Source: Allobosea sp. UNC402CLCol (lineage in GTDB: Bacteria; Pseudomonadota; Alphaproteobacteria; Rhizobiales; Beijerinckiaceae). Taken from it: a stretch of DNA of 64,000 nt. Positions 27,291 to 35,642 of this stretch are shown here, piece after piece. Position numbers and translations under genes: made by a program. The stretch is taken from positions 62,001 through 126,000 of the forward strand of contig NZ_JQJJ01000014.1 of the NCBI RefSeq assembly GCF_000745475.1, given 5' to 3'. The notes beneath the pieces were generated by a model. It was not told the origin of the DNA and did no database searches. It saw nothing but the letters and a program-made list of their open reading frames with translations. Positions within the stretch are counted from its first letter, which is position 1. The number at the start of each line of letters is the position of its first letter.

Positions 27291-27317
27291 AATTTATCTT
27301 GATCATCAAGATAAATT
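27291..27317. promoter_or_regulatory. Perfect 27-bp palindrome, probable MarR operator
   Basis: Thirteen bases, AATTTATCTTGAT, are mirrored exactly by ATCAAGATAAATT around a single C (27304). The core TATCTTGAT/ATCAAGATA is the classic style of MarR-family operators. The site is strongly AT-rich in a GC-rich genome and lies 57 bp before the first gene of the MarR unit, fitting autoregulation. Nothing else in the gap to panC explains it. Confidence 0.8.
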
Positions 27318-27446
27318 GGCCGACGCGCTTTGGCACTGTCGCAGGCATGCGGCTTCGCCCGATGCGAGACGGGCCGCAGTTCATCAGGAAACGGTGCAGA
27401 CGCGGCAAAGGCGAACGAGCCGGCCGGCGCAGATCGCTGCGAGCGC

Positions 27447-28295
27447 CTACACCGCGATATTGTCGATCAGCCGCGTGCCGCCAATGCGGGCGGCCAGGAT
27501 CAGACGGATGGGGCCGTCCGTGCGCGCGGTGACCGGCGCCAGCGTCTCGGCATGGCGGGCTTCCAGATAGTCGAGCTCGAAGCCGGCGGTGATGATGGCG
27601 TTCTGCGCCTCCGTCACCGCCTGGAAGAGCGGGTCGTCGTTGCGGATGCGCGCGGCGAGTTCCTGCATGACGCGATGAAGCGTGGGGGCCAGCGCGCGAT
27701 GCTCGGCCGAGAGGTAGCGGTTGCGCGAGGACATGGCGAGGCCGTCCGCCTCGCGGATCGTTGCCAGCGGCACGATCTGGATGCCGAGGTCGAGATCACC
27801 GGCCATGCGGGTGACGACCTTGAGCTGCTGGTAGTCCTTCTCGCCGAAGACGGCGCAGTCGGCGCGCGACTGGGTGAAGAGCTTGCAGCAGATCGTTGCC
27901 ACGCCTTCGAAATGCGTCGGCCGGAAGCGATCCTCCAGCCCGACCGCGGCGGGGCCGAGCAGCAGGACGCGGGTCGCGAAGCCGGCCGGATACATCTCCT
28001 CGACCGAGGGGAAGAACACCGCATCGGCCCCGGCGGCGACGAGCTTGGCGCAATCGTCGTCGAAGGTGCGCGGATATTTCTTGAAGTCCTCGTGCGGGGC
28101 GAACTGCGTCGGGTTGACGAAGATCGAGACGATGACCCGCCGGGCGTGACGCTGGCCTTCGCTCACCAGAGCGATATGGCCTTCATGCAGCGCGCCCATC
28201 GTAGGTACCAGCGCGACCTTTTCGCCTGCCGCATGCCAGCCGGCGACGGCTTCCCGCATCGCGGCGACCGTCTCGAAAACCGTGATCCCAGCCAC
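27447..28295 (-). CDS. panC: Pantothenate synthetase
   Basis: 282 residues, normal length. PanC joins pantoate and beta-alanine with ATP to give pantothenate. The nucleotidyltransferase HIGH motif appears in VPTMGALHEGHIALV, the pantoate site in IFVNPTQFAPHEDF(K)KYPR-like sequence, and the KMSKS-like loop in AMSSRNRYLSAE. GGAGG stands 8 bp before GTG 28295 (VAGITVF), so the longer open frame to 28328 is not used. panB and panD are not in the window. It is divergent from the VWA gene by about 90 bp. Confidence 0.95.
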   Translation of the reverse strand: MAGITVFETVAAMREAVAGWHAAGEKVALVPTMGALHEGHIALVSEGQRHARRVIVSIFVNPTQFAPHEDFKKYPRTFDDDCAKLVAAGADAVFFPSVEEMYPAGFATRVLLLGPAAVGLEDRFRPTHFEGVATICCKLFTQSRADCAVFGEKDYQQLKVVTRMAGDLDLGIQIVPLATIREADGLAMSSRNRYLSAEHRALAPTLHRVMQELAARIRNDDPLFQAVTEAQNAIITAGFELDYLEARHAETLAPVTARTDGPIRLILAARIGGTRLIDNIAV

Positions 28296-28388
28296 TCTCG
28301 CGTCCTCCGTTTGGCGGACGGGTAGCAAATGCGGCCGCTGTGGCCAATATCAGGATGGGAAGTGATTCAGAAAGGTCGCCGTCGCGTC

Positions 28389-29129
28389 ATGAGCGAGAAG
28401 AATGACCGTGCCGTTGGCAAGGCCGCCGGGACGGCGGCGGCCAGCCGGTCGCAGCCGGGCGAGATCGACCGTTTTCTCGGCGCGGCGCAGCGTCTGGCGC
28501 CGCTCGCGGCGGGAACGGCGGGCCGCCTCGTCTTCGCGCTCGACGCGACGATGAGCCGGCAGCCGAGCTGGGATCTCGCCTGTTCGTTGCAGGGCCGGAT
28601 GTTCGAGGTGGCGGCGGAGAGTGGCGGCCTCGCTGTCCAGCTCGTCTATTTTCGCGGGCTCGGCGAGTGCCGGGCTTCCGGCTGGGTCGGCGAGCCCGAG
28701 CGGCTGAAGGGATTGATGGGCCGCATCGCCTGCGAGGGTGGGCAGACGCAGATCGCGCGCGTGCTGAGGCATGTGCGCGACGAGGCGCGCAACGTGCCGA
28801 TCCGGGCCTTCGTCTTCGTCGGCGATGCGATGGAGGAGGATGCCGATGCGCTCGCGGCGCTGGCCGGCGAGCTCGGCCTGCGCGGTATCCGTGGCTTCGT
28901 GTTCCAGGAGGGTTCCGAGCCGGCGGCGAGCCGTGCCTTCGCCGGCATCGCGAGGCTGACCGGCGGCGCCCATGCGCGCTTCGACGTCAATGCGCCGGCC
29001 TCGCTGCTGGAGCTCCTGCGCGGCGCGGCGGCCTATGCCGCGGGCGGGCGCGAGGCGATGCTGCGTCTCGCCGGCGCGAGCCCGGCGGTCAAGGGATTGA
29101 TCGCGGCGATGGAAGGAGGGCGCGGGTGA
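28389..29129 (+). CDS. VWA-domain protein paired with membrane J-domain protein
   Basis: 246 residues, predicted soluble. A von Willebrand factor A fold starts near residue 45: LVFALDATMSRQPSWD carries the MIDAS pattern Asp-x-Thr-x-Ser, GGQTQI gives the Thr, and VFVGDAMEED the second Asp, so a metal-dependent adhesion site is complete. The stop overlaps the start of the next gene (GTGA), a J-domain membrane protein, so the pair is probably functionally linked. ATG 28389 is chosen. No known system name applies; a client-binding or complex-assembly role with Hsp70 would be a guess. Confidence 0.8.
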   Translation: MSEKNDRAVGKAAGTAAASRSQPGEIDRFLGAAQRLAPLAAGTAGRLVFALDATMSRQPSWDLACSLQGRMFEVAAESGGLAVQLVYFRGLGECRASGWVGEPERLKGLMGRIACEGGQTQIARVLRHVRDEARNVPIRAFVFVGDAMEEDADALAALAGELGLRGIRGFVFQEGSEPAASRAFAGIARLTGGAHARFDVNAPASLLELLRGAAAYAAGGREAMLRLAGASPAVKGLIAAMEGGRG

Positions 29130-29845
29130 GCCTGCTCTACGGCGTCGCCGTTCTCATTCTCGTCTGGTGGCTGGTGAAATTGTTCGCCGGCGCCAATCCG
29201 AAGATCGTCGCCAAGCTTGCCAAGACCGTGGGCGGGGTCGCTGCGCTGGGTGTCGCCGCCCTGCTGATGGTGCGCGGACGGCTGGACATGGCCGTCTTTC
29301 TCGGCGGCATCGGCGCCTGGCTGCTCGGCTGGAGCGCCACCGGGCCGGGCGGCATCCGCTTTCCCTGGGCCGATCGCGCCGGGCCGGCGCCGGGCGCGAC
29401 CTCGCAGGTGCAGTCGGTCCTGCTTGCGATGGAACTCGATCACGACAGCGGCGCGATGCGGGGCCGGGTCAAGAGCGGAGCTTATGCCGGGCTCGATCTC
29501 GACAGCCTGGGCCAGGCGGATCTCGGCGCTCTGATGCGCGATTGCCTGGCGCGAGATCCTGACGGGGCTCGCCTGCTAGAGGCATATCTCGACCGCCGGT
29601 CGCCCGGCTGGCGTGAAGACGCTGATCGTGACGGTGACGCGGGGCAGCGCGGCGCGCCGGGCACGGGCACGATGTCGCAGCAGGAGGCCTACGAGATCCT
29701 GGGGCTTCAGCAGGGGGCGGGCGAGGAGGCGGTCCGTGAGGCCCACCGATCCCTGATGAAGCGGATTCATCCGGATGCCGGGGGTACGAGCGGCCTTGCC
29801 GCTCGCGTCAACCAGGCCAAGGACATCCTTCTGAAGCGGGGATAG
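29126..29845 (+). CDS. Membrane-anchored J-domain (DnaJ-like) protein
   Basis: 239 residues from GTG 29126, which overlaps the previous stop by GTGA and has GGAGGG upstream. Two hydrophobic segments near residues 2-20 and 30-65 anchor the N terminus. The C-terminal J domain (about 175-239) has AYEILGLQQGAGEEAVREAH and the essential His-Pro-Asp in KRIHPDAGG (near 215). The layout (membrane helix, linker, C-terminal J domain) recalls Tim14/Pam18-like proteins. It should stimulate DnaK at the membrane. The upstream VWA gene is its probable partner. Confidence 0.88.
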   Translation: MSLLYGVAVLILVWWLVKLFAGANPKIVAKLAKTVGGVAALGVAALLMVRGRLDMAVFLGGIGAWLLGWSATGPGGIRFPWADRAGPAPGATSQVQSVLLAMELDHDSGAMRGRVKSGAYAGLDLDSLGQADLGALMRDCLARDPDGARLLEAYLDRRSPGWREDADRDGDAGQRGAPGTGTMSQQEAYEILGLQQGAGEEAVREAHRSLMKRIHPDAGGTSGLAARVNQAKDILLKRG

Positions 29846-29900
29846 CGACGGGCTTCCGGAGTAGGTCTGCGACATGGCGTGAACTCCTTTCCCGGTCCGG

Positions 29901-31592
29901 TCAGCTACGGGTGGCGAAGCAGGAGAAGCCGCCACGCTTCAGCCTGTTGCAGGCGTTCTGCGCGTCCTTCGAGTCGTCGAAGCCGGCGAAGCGGGCGCGG
30001 AAGAGGGTGGAGCCGCCCTTCTCGACCTTCTCGGTGAAGCCGGAGGCGCTGGCGAGCGAGCCGGCCGCCTTGGCGCGGGCCCGGGCCAGGATCTCTTCGG
30101 CCTTGCCCTTGTCGTCGGTGGCGCCGAGCTGGATCACCCATTTGCCGGAGGCGACGACCGCGGCCTGATGCGACATGGCCGGGGCAGGCTCGGGAGCCTG
30201 TGCCTTGGCGGGAACGGCGTCCGACTTGCGGGCGATGGTGGCGGCCGGGGCCTCGACCTTGTTCTCCGCAACCTTGACGGGCTCGGTGGCCGGCTCGGCC
30301 AGTCGCGCGATCGAGGAGGTGGTGTCGACATTCGCCGGCGGGCGCAGGACCTTGGCATCGGCCGGCTGGGCGCCGATGGACCAGCGCATCGCCGAAGGCG
30401 TGGTGGTCGCGGTGACCGGACGCATGCCGGAGATCTGCAGCGGCTGGCCGGCGGCAATCGGACGCGGCGGCGCGATCGGCGTCTGGGTCGGCATCGGCGC
30501 ATAGGAGCGGGCGGCCACCGGCAGCGGCTGAGGCTGCGGCGCGGCGACGTTCTCCGGACGCGGCACCGGGATCGGCGCAGGCTCGGCGAGGGCGGCGACG
30601 CGCGGGCGCTCTTCCGGCCGGACGCGCTCCTCGGGACGCGGGCGTTCTTCCTGGCGCGGGCGTTCCTCGCGCTCAGGCGCCTCGGCGACCATCACCGAGG
30701 AGCGCCCGCTGGTCGAGGCGCGCGGCAGATTGGCGAGAACGAGGTCGGTCATGATCTTGTCGCGGGAGGCGCCGGAGCGCCCGCCGAGCACGACGGAGAC
30801 GATCTGGTGTCCGTCCGCCTTGGCCGAGGTCATCAGGTTGAAGCCGGAGGCGCGGGTGTAGCCGGTCTTGATGCCGTCGACGCCCTCGACCTTGCCGAGC
30901 AGGCGGTTATGGCCGCGGATGGTGCGGCTGCCATACTGGAAGGCGCGGGTCTGGAAGAGCGCGAAATAGCGCGGGAAGCGCTCCTGGATGGCGCGGGCCA
31001 GGATGGTGAGGTCGCGCGCGGTCGTCAGGTTCGGCGGAGAATGCGGCAGGCCGTGCGGATTGTAGAAGCGGCTCGAGCTCATGCCGAGCGAGCGCGCCTT
31101 GCGCGTCATCATCTCGGCGAAGGCATCCTCGGAGCCGGCGATATTCTCGGCGACGACGACGGAGGAATCATTGGCCGAAAGCGTGATCATGCTGCGGATC
31201 GCGTCACCGACCGAAAGGGTGGAACCAGCGCGCAGGCCGAGCTTGGTTGGCGGCTGCGAGGCCGCATAGGACGAGACCTTGAGCTCGGAATCCATGTCGA
31301 AGCGGCCGCGTTCCATCTGCTCGAACAGCAGATAGAGCGTCATGACCTTGGTGAGCGAGGCGGGGATGCGGGCCGCGTCTTCATTGACGGCGTGCAGCGT
31401 GCGCCCGCTCTTCACGTCGACGACCATCGCGGCATAGGGCGGGGTGTAGCCACCGCCGCCCGCAGCATGATGGCGACGCTTACGCGCCTCGGCGGGGGAA
31501 GCGGCCATCGTAGCCGCAATGGCGACAACTCCGATCAGCCCGGCGACGACCCGCAGACGCGGACGCCGCAACCCAACGCAACCAAACACCAT
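29901..31592 (-). CDS. D-alanyl-D-alanine carboxypeptidase with C-terminal SPOR domain
   Basis: 563 residues. A signal sequence is followed by a PBP5/6-type (S11) peptidase domain with the three active-site motifs SLTK (79-82), SAN (139-141) and KTG (242-244). A low-complexity Pro/Arg/Glu stretch follows, with a repeated RPxxEER unit near residues 300-325, then an Ala/Pro-rich linker and a SPOR domain over the last about 75 residues (WVIQLGATDDKGKAEEILARA). It trims D-Ala from peptidoglycan pentapeptides; SPOR would direct it to denuded glycan at the division site. Divergent from the phasin gene. Confidence 0.92.
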   Translation of the reverse strand: MVFGCVGLRRPRLRVVAGLIGVVAIAATMAASPAEARKRRHHAAGGGGYTPPYAAMVVDVKSGRTLHAVNEDAARIPASLTKVMTLYLLFEQMERGRFDMDSELKVSSYAASQPPTKLGLRAGSTLSVGDAIRSMITLSANDSSVVVAENIAGSEDAFAEMMTRKARSLGMSSSRFYNPHGLPHSPPNLTTARDLTILARAIQERFPRYFALFQTRAFQYGSRTIRGHNRLLGKVEGVDGIKTGYTRASGFNLMTSAKADGHQIVSVVLGGRSGASRDKIMTDLVLANLPRASTSGRSSVMVAEAPEREERPRQEERPRPEERVRPEERPRVAALAEPAPIPVPRPENVAAPQPQPLPVAARSYAPMPTQTPIAPPRPIAAGQPLQISGMRPVTATTTPSAMRWSIGAQPADAKVLRPPANVDTTSSIARLAEPATEPVKVAENKVEAPAATIARKSDAVPAKAQAPEPAPAMSHQAAVVASGKWVIQLGATDDKGKAEEILARARAKAAGSLASASGFTEKVEKGGSTLFRARFAGFDDSKDAQNACNRLKRGGFSCFATRS

Positions 31593-31754
31593 GAAACGCC
31601 CCGAACTCGATACTCAAAAGTCCGACCTCCGCGCGCTGGTTGACGTGGCGCGAAGGACACAGAGGGAGAGGTTAGGCGGACGCGGTTACGGAGCCGTTAA
31701 AACTTGAATGGTTGCGATCGGAACGATATGCGTTTGGTGCATTGCAGCGTTCGC

Positions 31755-31783
31755 TTGACATTCATGTTGCGCTGCACAATATA
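31755..31783 (+). promoter_or_regulatory. Sigma-70-type promoter of the phasin gene
   Basis: TTGACA (31755-31760), a 17-bp spacer and AATATA (31778-31783) sit about 107 bp ahead of the phasin start codon. The -35 is a perfect consensus. The region is AT-rich against the background. The implied leader of about 100 nt is longer than usual. Phasins are abundant, so a strong promoter is expected. Confidence 0.65.
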
Positions 31784-31889
31784 GCGGCAGTCCCCGGTGG
31801 TGATCTCTTCATCCGACCTTGGGGCGACACGTCAGGGCGAGACAACGCCCGTCACCAGAGGCCGCACCCAAGGTGCCAGGAGACCAGCC

Positions 31890-32237
31890 ATGATCCAGCA
31901 GTTCGAGACCATCCAGAAGGCTTCCAAAGAGAACGTCGATGCCGCTCTGAAGGCTTTCGGCGCCACCTCCAAGGGCGTTCAGACCATCGCCGTCGAGGCG
32001 ACCGACTATGCCAAGAAGTCCTTCGAGGCCAGCACCGCGACGCTCGAGAAGCTCGCCGGCGTGAAGACCTTCGACAAGGCTCTCGAGATCCAGGCCGACT
32101 ACGTCAAGACCTCGTTCGAGGGCGCTGTCGCCCAGCTCACCAAGATGGGCGAGCTCTACACCGCTCTCGCCAAGGACGCCTACAAGCCGTTCGAAGGTAT
32201 CGTCTCGAAGGCTGTCCCGGCCGCCGCCGGCAAGTGA
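31890..32237 (+). CDS. Phasin family protein
   Basis: 115 residues, almost wholly helical with the phasin pattern: QQFETIQKASKENVDAALKA, then EATDYAKKSFEASTATLEKL and IQADYVKTSFEGAVAQ. Phasins coat polyhydroxyalkanoate granules and control their size. AGGAG stands before ATG 31890. A strong promoter lies upstream and an intrinsic terminator downstream, so it is a monocistronic, probably highly expressed gene. Codon use is visibly biased to C-ending codons, in keeping with that. No PHA synthase gene is in the window. Confidence 0.93.
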   Translation: MIQQFETIQKASKENVDAALKAFGATSKGVQTIAVEATDYAKKSFEASTATLEKLAGVKTFDKALEIQADYVKTSFEGAVAQLTKMGELYTALAKDAYKPFEGIVSKAVPAAAGK

Positions 32238-32311
32238 TTTGCGGCAAGTGATCCTGTGGCGCGGTTGATCCGCGTTGCCGGTGCTGCCTAGAGTTCAGTT
32301 GCGTTTGAGAG

Positions 32312-32338
32312 CCCCGGCCCGCAAGGCCGGGGTTTTTC
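32312..32338 (+). terminator. Intrinsic terminator after the phasin gene
   Basis: The stem CCCCGGCC (32312-32319) pairs with GGCCGGGG (32325-32332) around CGCAA and is followed by TTTTT. A textbook terminator 75 bp beyond the phasin stop codon. Confidence 0.92.
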
Positions 32339-32355
32339 GTTGCGCCGGCTGCCGC

Positions 32356-32526
32356 TTATCCGGTGCGGGCCGGAAGCCGTCTGGCCTGAAGGCCGGTCTT
32401 GGATGGCTCGAAACCCGCTGCCTCGAAAAGCGCCAGCGTGGAAGGCTTCTTCGAGCCGGTCATGAGCATCGGCTTGTCGCAGTCGCCTGCCCAGGCGCGA
32501 TCGAGCGCGGCCTTCAGGATCGCCAT
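32356..32526 (-). pseudogene. Remnant of a GNAT acetyltransferase, C-terminal part
   Basis: On the minus strand 56 residues read from AILKAALDRAWAGDCDKPML through TGSKKPSTLALFEAAGFEPS, the usual end of a GNAT acetyltransferase with the last helix and the ALFEAAGF strand. Upstream in the same frame a stop codon (TGA) is met within about 35 bases, and no matching N-terminal half (strand 4 and the acetyl-CoA loop) is found in other frames. The gap between the phasin and the next gene thus seems to hold a decayed gene. The similarity is short, so confidence is moderate. Confidence 0.5.
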
Positions 32527-32641
32527 GATCGACGGGCTCCATCCAAATCTGGAGGGCGATCAGGGTCTCAGGTCGGTAGAGGTGGAGCGTGGCGGAGATC
32601 GCCGCCAGACGGCCCGGCTGGCAGGCACGCCTGCCTATCAG

Positions 32642-32670
32642 AAAAAAGAGCGACGGTTGCCCGTCGCTCT
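32642..32670 (-). terminator. Intrinsic terminator of the Gly/Tyr/Pro-rich secreted protein gene
   Basis: Read on the minus strand, the stem GAGCGACGG / CCGTCGCTC (32661-32669 with 32648-32656) with a four-base loop is followed by TTTTTT. It begins 6 bp after the stop codon of the gene at 32676-32990. Confidence 0.9.
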
Positions 32671-32675
32671 CGGAA

Positions 32676-32990
32676 TTACCACCAGCCGGGAGGCGGGGGC
32701 GGAGCATAATAGCGCGGAGGCGGCGGGCCCCAGCCCGGGCGGGGACCGTAGCCATAACCGCGCGGTGGGCCATAGCCACGCGGCGGGCCGTAGCCGCGAC
32801 CGTAGCGCTGCTGGCGCATCGTCTCTTCCATGATCATGTGCCGCCGCTCGGCTGCCGCCGACCAGGAATATTCGGCCGGCGCCTTGTCGAGGCGCGCGGC
32901 CAGTTCCCTTGGCAGGGCCTCGGTGGCCATGGCCGGCGCGGCGAGCGCGCTCCCGACCGCAATCGTCGCAAAAATCAACAGCTTGCGCAT
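32676..32990 (-). CDS. Secreted Gly/Tyr/Pro-rich small protein
   Basis: 104 residues. AAAGGAG before ATG 32990 decides the start. A Sec signal peptide (KLLIFATIAVGSALAAPAMA) is followed by a short helical part (EYSWSAAAERRHMIMEETMRQQ) and a low-complexity tail with repeated GYGPPR units and a final Pro/Trp run. Such RcnB-like or small envelope proteins are common in Rhizobiales, but the exact family is not recognised. Probably periplasmic. It has its own terminator. Confidence 0.75.
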   Translation of the reverse strand: MRKLLIFATIAVGSALAAPAMATEALPRELAARLDKAPAEYSWSAAAERRHMIMEETMRQQRYGRGYGPPRGYGPPRGYGYGPRPGWGPPPPRYYAPPPPPGWW

Positions 32991-33077
32991 GGCAAACTCC
33001 TTTCGATACCCATCAAAACACACAGAAGTTCAACGGAACATGAACCGGTCCGAGCGCTGCCGTTCATCCGGCCCTGC

Positions 33078-33797
33078 TCACGCGGGCAGCACCGTCACGG
33101 GGGTGCCGAGCGACACGCGCGCGTAGAGATGCGCGATATCCTGATTGATCATGCGGATGCAGCCCGACGAGACATTGGTGCCGACCGTGTAGGGCTCGAA
33201 TGTGCCGTGAATACGGTAGCCGAGGTCCCGTCCTTCGCCGAAGAGGTACATCGTGCGGGCGCCGAGCGGGCTTTTCGAGCCGCCGCGCACGCCAAGCCCG
33301 CGCGGCGTCTGCTCGAGCTGGGACCTGATCTCGGGATCGCGCGCGATCATCTCCGGCGGCGGGACCCAGTCGGCCCAGTCCCGCTTCATGTTGATCCGGG
33401 CGGCGCCCGACCAGCCGAAGCCCTCGCGCCCCACGCCGACACCGTATTGCGTCGCGACGCGCGGGGACTCGACGAAATAGAGATGGTAGCCGGCGGGATC
33501 GACGACGATCGAGCCGGGTTTGTCGTCGCGCGGAAACGCCACGGTCTGCCGGAGGAAGCGGGGATCGATGCGCTGATAGTCGATGGCCGAAATCGGAAAG
33601 CGCTCGCCGGGATAATCGGCATAGACCTCGGCATAGTTAGGCCGTGCCAAGGTGCGCGTGACGAGGCCCTGCGGGCTCTGGGCGATCGAGCCTGAGCCGA
33701 TCTCCGGCAGCGCGACGATGCTTCTCGACCCGCAGCCGGCCAAGCCTGCCGCCGCGACGGACAGGGCAGGAAACGTAAACGAGCGGCGCGTCAGCAT
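33078..33797 (-). CDS. L,D-transpeptidase (YkuD), probable Tat lipoprotein
   Basis: 239 residues. The N terminus MLTRRSFTFPALSVAAAGLA ends in Cys22 (lipobox LAGC) and has a twin-arginine motif (TRRSF), so a Tat-exported lipoprotein is likely. The catalytic YkuD signature is His197 in RIHGTFEPYTVG and Cys213 in VSSGCIRM. The enzyme makes 3-3 peptidoglycan cross-links or attaches proteins to peptidoglycan. ATG 33797 is chosen; a longer frame upstream runs into the promoter of the divergent dehydratase gene. Single gene, divergent from the UxaA-type gene. Confidence 0.93.
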   Translation of the reverse strand: MLTRRSFTFPALSVAAAGLAGCGSRSIVALPEIGSGSIAQSPQGLVTRTLARPNYAEVYADYPGERFPISAIDYQRIDPRFLRQTVAFPRDDKPGSIVVDPAGYHLYFVESPRVATQYGVGVGREGFGWSGAARINMKRDWADWVPPPEMIARDPEIRSQLEQTPRGLGVRGGSKSPLGARTMYLFGEGRDLGYRIHGTFEPYTVGTNVSSGCIRMINQDIAHLYARVSLGTPVTVLPA

Positions 33798-34005
33798 GGG
33801 GTATCTCTCAGGCAGGTCTGAGGAGATACATCGGCTTGGATGGTTACTGTTGGGTGAACCTTGCAGCGGGCGTTCGACCTTTAGCCCGCGCCCGAGTCTG
33901 ACGCATGACCGTTTCCTCCTTTGAACCGATTGAAAATGCGGCCGGTTGGGCGCATCTCTAGGGACGCACGCCGCCATCGCGGCGTCCGGAGAATTCGGTT
34001 CCGCC

Positions 34006-35535
34006 ATGCTCGACAAGTCCGCGCCGCCCCGCACTCTGAAGCTCAACGCCGCCGACAATGTCGTCGTCGCGGTCGATCCCGTCGATCTGGGCGTGACCGC
34101 GGCTGGGGTCGAGGCGCTGAAACGCATCCCGCGTGGGCACAAGATGGCGATCGTGCCGATCGCCAAGGACCAGCCTATCCGCAAGTTCGGCCAGATCATC
34201 GGCTTCGCGACGGATGACATCGTGCCGGGCGATTGGGTGCACGAGCACAATACCGGTTTCCATGCCTTCGACCGCGATTATGCCTTCGCTCAGGAGGCCA
34301 AGCCGGAATTCGTCCTGCCTATCGAGCAGCAGGCGACCTTCGAGGGCTTCCGCCGCGCCAACGGCAAGGCCGGCACGCGTAACTACGTGGGCATCCTGAC
34401 CTCGGTGAACTGCTCGGCCTCGGCCGCGCGCTTCATGGCCGAGGAGGTGAAGCGCTCCGGCCTGCTCGCCGATTATCCCAATGTCGACGGCGTGATCGCG
34501 CTGACCCACGGCACCGGCTGCGGCATCGACTATAATGGCGAGAGCTTCGAGGTGCTGAAGCGCACCACCTGGGGCTATGCCTGCAACCCCAACATGGCGG
34601 CGGTGCTGGTCGTCGGCCTCGGCTGCGAGGGCTTCCAGATCAGCCGGATGAAGGAAGCCTACGGTGTTACCGAAAGCGACGTCTTCCGCACGCTGACGAT
34701 CCAGGAGACGGGCGGGACCAAGAAGGCCGTCGCCGCCGGCATCGATGCGCTGAAGGTGATGTTGCCGATCGCCAATCAGGCGAAGCGCGAGACCGTGCCG
34801 GCCTCCGAATTGATGCTGGCTCTGCAATGCGGGGGATCGGACGGCTATTCCGGCATCACCGCCAATCCGGCGCTGGGCGCGGCCGTCGACATCCTCGTCG
34901 AGCATGGCGGCACGGCGATCCTCTCCGAGACGCCCGAGATCTACGGCGCCGAGCATCTCCTGACGCGCCGCGCTGCGACGCGCGAGGTCGGCGAGAAGCT
35001 CGTCGGGATCATCAAGTGGTGGGAGGACTATACTGAACGCGCCCGGATGAGCATGAACAACAACCCTTCGCCGGGGAACAAGGCGGGGGGCTTGACCACC
35101 ATCCTGGAGAAGTCGCTGGGCGCGGCGGCCAAGGGCGGCACCAAGACGCTCTCGGCGGTGTATCACTATGCCGAGCCGGTGAGGGCGAAGGGCTTCGTCT
35201 ATATGGACACGCCCGGCTACGACCCCGTCGCGGCGACAGGGCAGGTGGCCGGCGGCGCCAACATCCTCGCCTTCACGACGGGGCGCGGCTCGGCCTATGG
35301 TTGCAAGCCGACGCCTTCGGTGAAGCTCGCCACCAATACGCCGATCTACGAGAAGATGATCGACGACATGGACATCAATTGCGGCGATGTGCTCGACGGC
35401 GTCAGCCTCGAGCAGAAGGGCCGCGAGATCTTCGAGAAGCTGCTGAAGGTCGCGTCGGGCGAGAAGACCAAGTCTGAGCTGCTCGGCTATGGCGACGCGG
35501 AATACGTGCCGTGGCAGATCGGCGCGACGATGTAG
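34006..35535 (+). CDS. UxaA-family altronate/galactarate-type dehydratase
   Basis: 509 residues with the two-domain layout of altronate dehydratase: an N-terminal SAF domain (to about 100; NVVVAVDPVDLGVTAAGVEA) and the large UxaA domain with RANGKAGTRNYVGILTSVNC, GTGCGIDYNG, GGSDGYSGITANPALG and GRGSAYGCKPTPSVKLATN (quoted in parts). Members remove water from altronate, galactarate or related sugar acids, using iron. No uxuA, uxaB or sugar-acid transporter is beside it, so substrate is open. ATG 34006 is preferred. A strong hairpin follows the stop. Confidence 0.88.
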   Translation: MLDKSAPPRTLKLNAADNVVVAVDPVDLGVTAAGVEALKRIPRGHKMAIVPIAKDQPIRKFGQIIGFATDDIVPGDWVHEHNTGFHAFDRDYAFAQEAKPEFVLPIEQQATFEGFRRANGKAGTRNYVGILTSVNCSASAARFMAEEVKRSGLLADYPNVDGVIALTHGTGCGIDYNGESFEVLKRTTWGYACNPNMAAVLVVGLGCEGFQISRMKEAYGVTESDVFRTLTIQETGGTKKAVAAGIDALKVMLPIANQAKRETVPASELMLALQCGGSDGYSGITANPALGAAVDILVEHGGTAILSETPEIYGAEHLLTRRAATREVGEKLVGIIKWWEDYTERARMSMNNNPSPGNKAGGLTTILEKSLGAAAKGGTKTLSAVYHYAEPVRAKGFVYMDTPGYDPVAATGQVAGGANILAFTTGRGSAYGCKPTPSVKLATNTPIYEKMIDDMDINCGDVLDGVSLEQKGREIFEKLLKVASGEKTKSELLGYGDAEYVPWQIGATM

Positions 35536-35582
35536 TTTTTCGTCTCGCCGATTGAACCCGGCGAGAGGCCGAAGCGATCAAG

Positions 35583-35622
35583 GAACAGGCCGGCGCTGCT
35601 CGAGAGCGGCGCCGGCCTGTTC
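35583..35622. terminator. Strong hairpin between dehydratase and DoxX genes
   Basis: Arms of 14 bp, GAACAGGCCGGCGC (35583-35596) and GCGCCGGCCTGTTC (35609-35622), are perfectly complementary around 12 bases. It starts 47 bp past the dehydratase stop. No long T run follows, so it may be a Rho-assisted terminator or RNA-stabilising structure. Confidence 0.6.
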
Positions 35623-35642
35623 TCGCATCGGCCTGGATTCCC

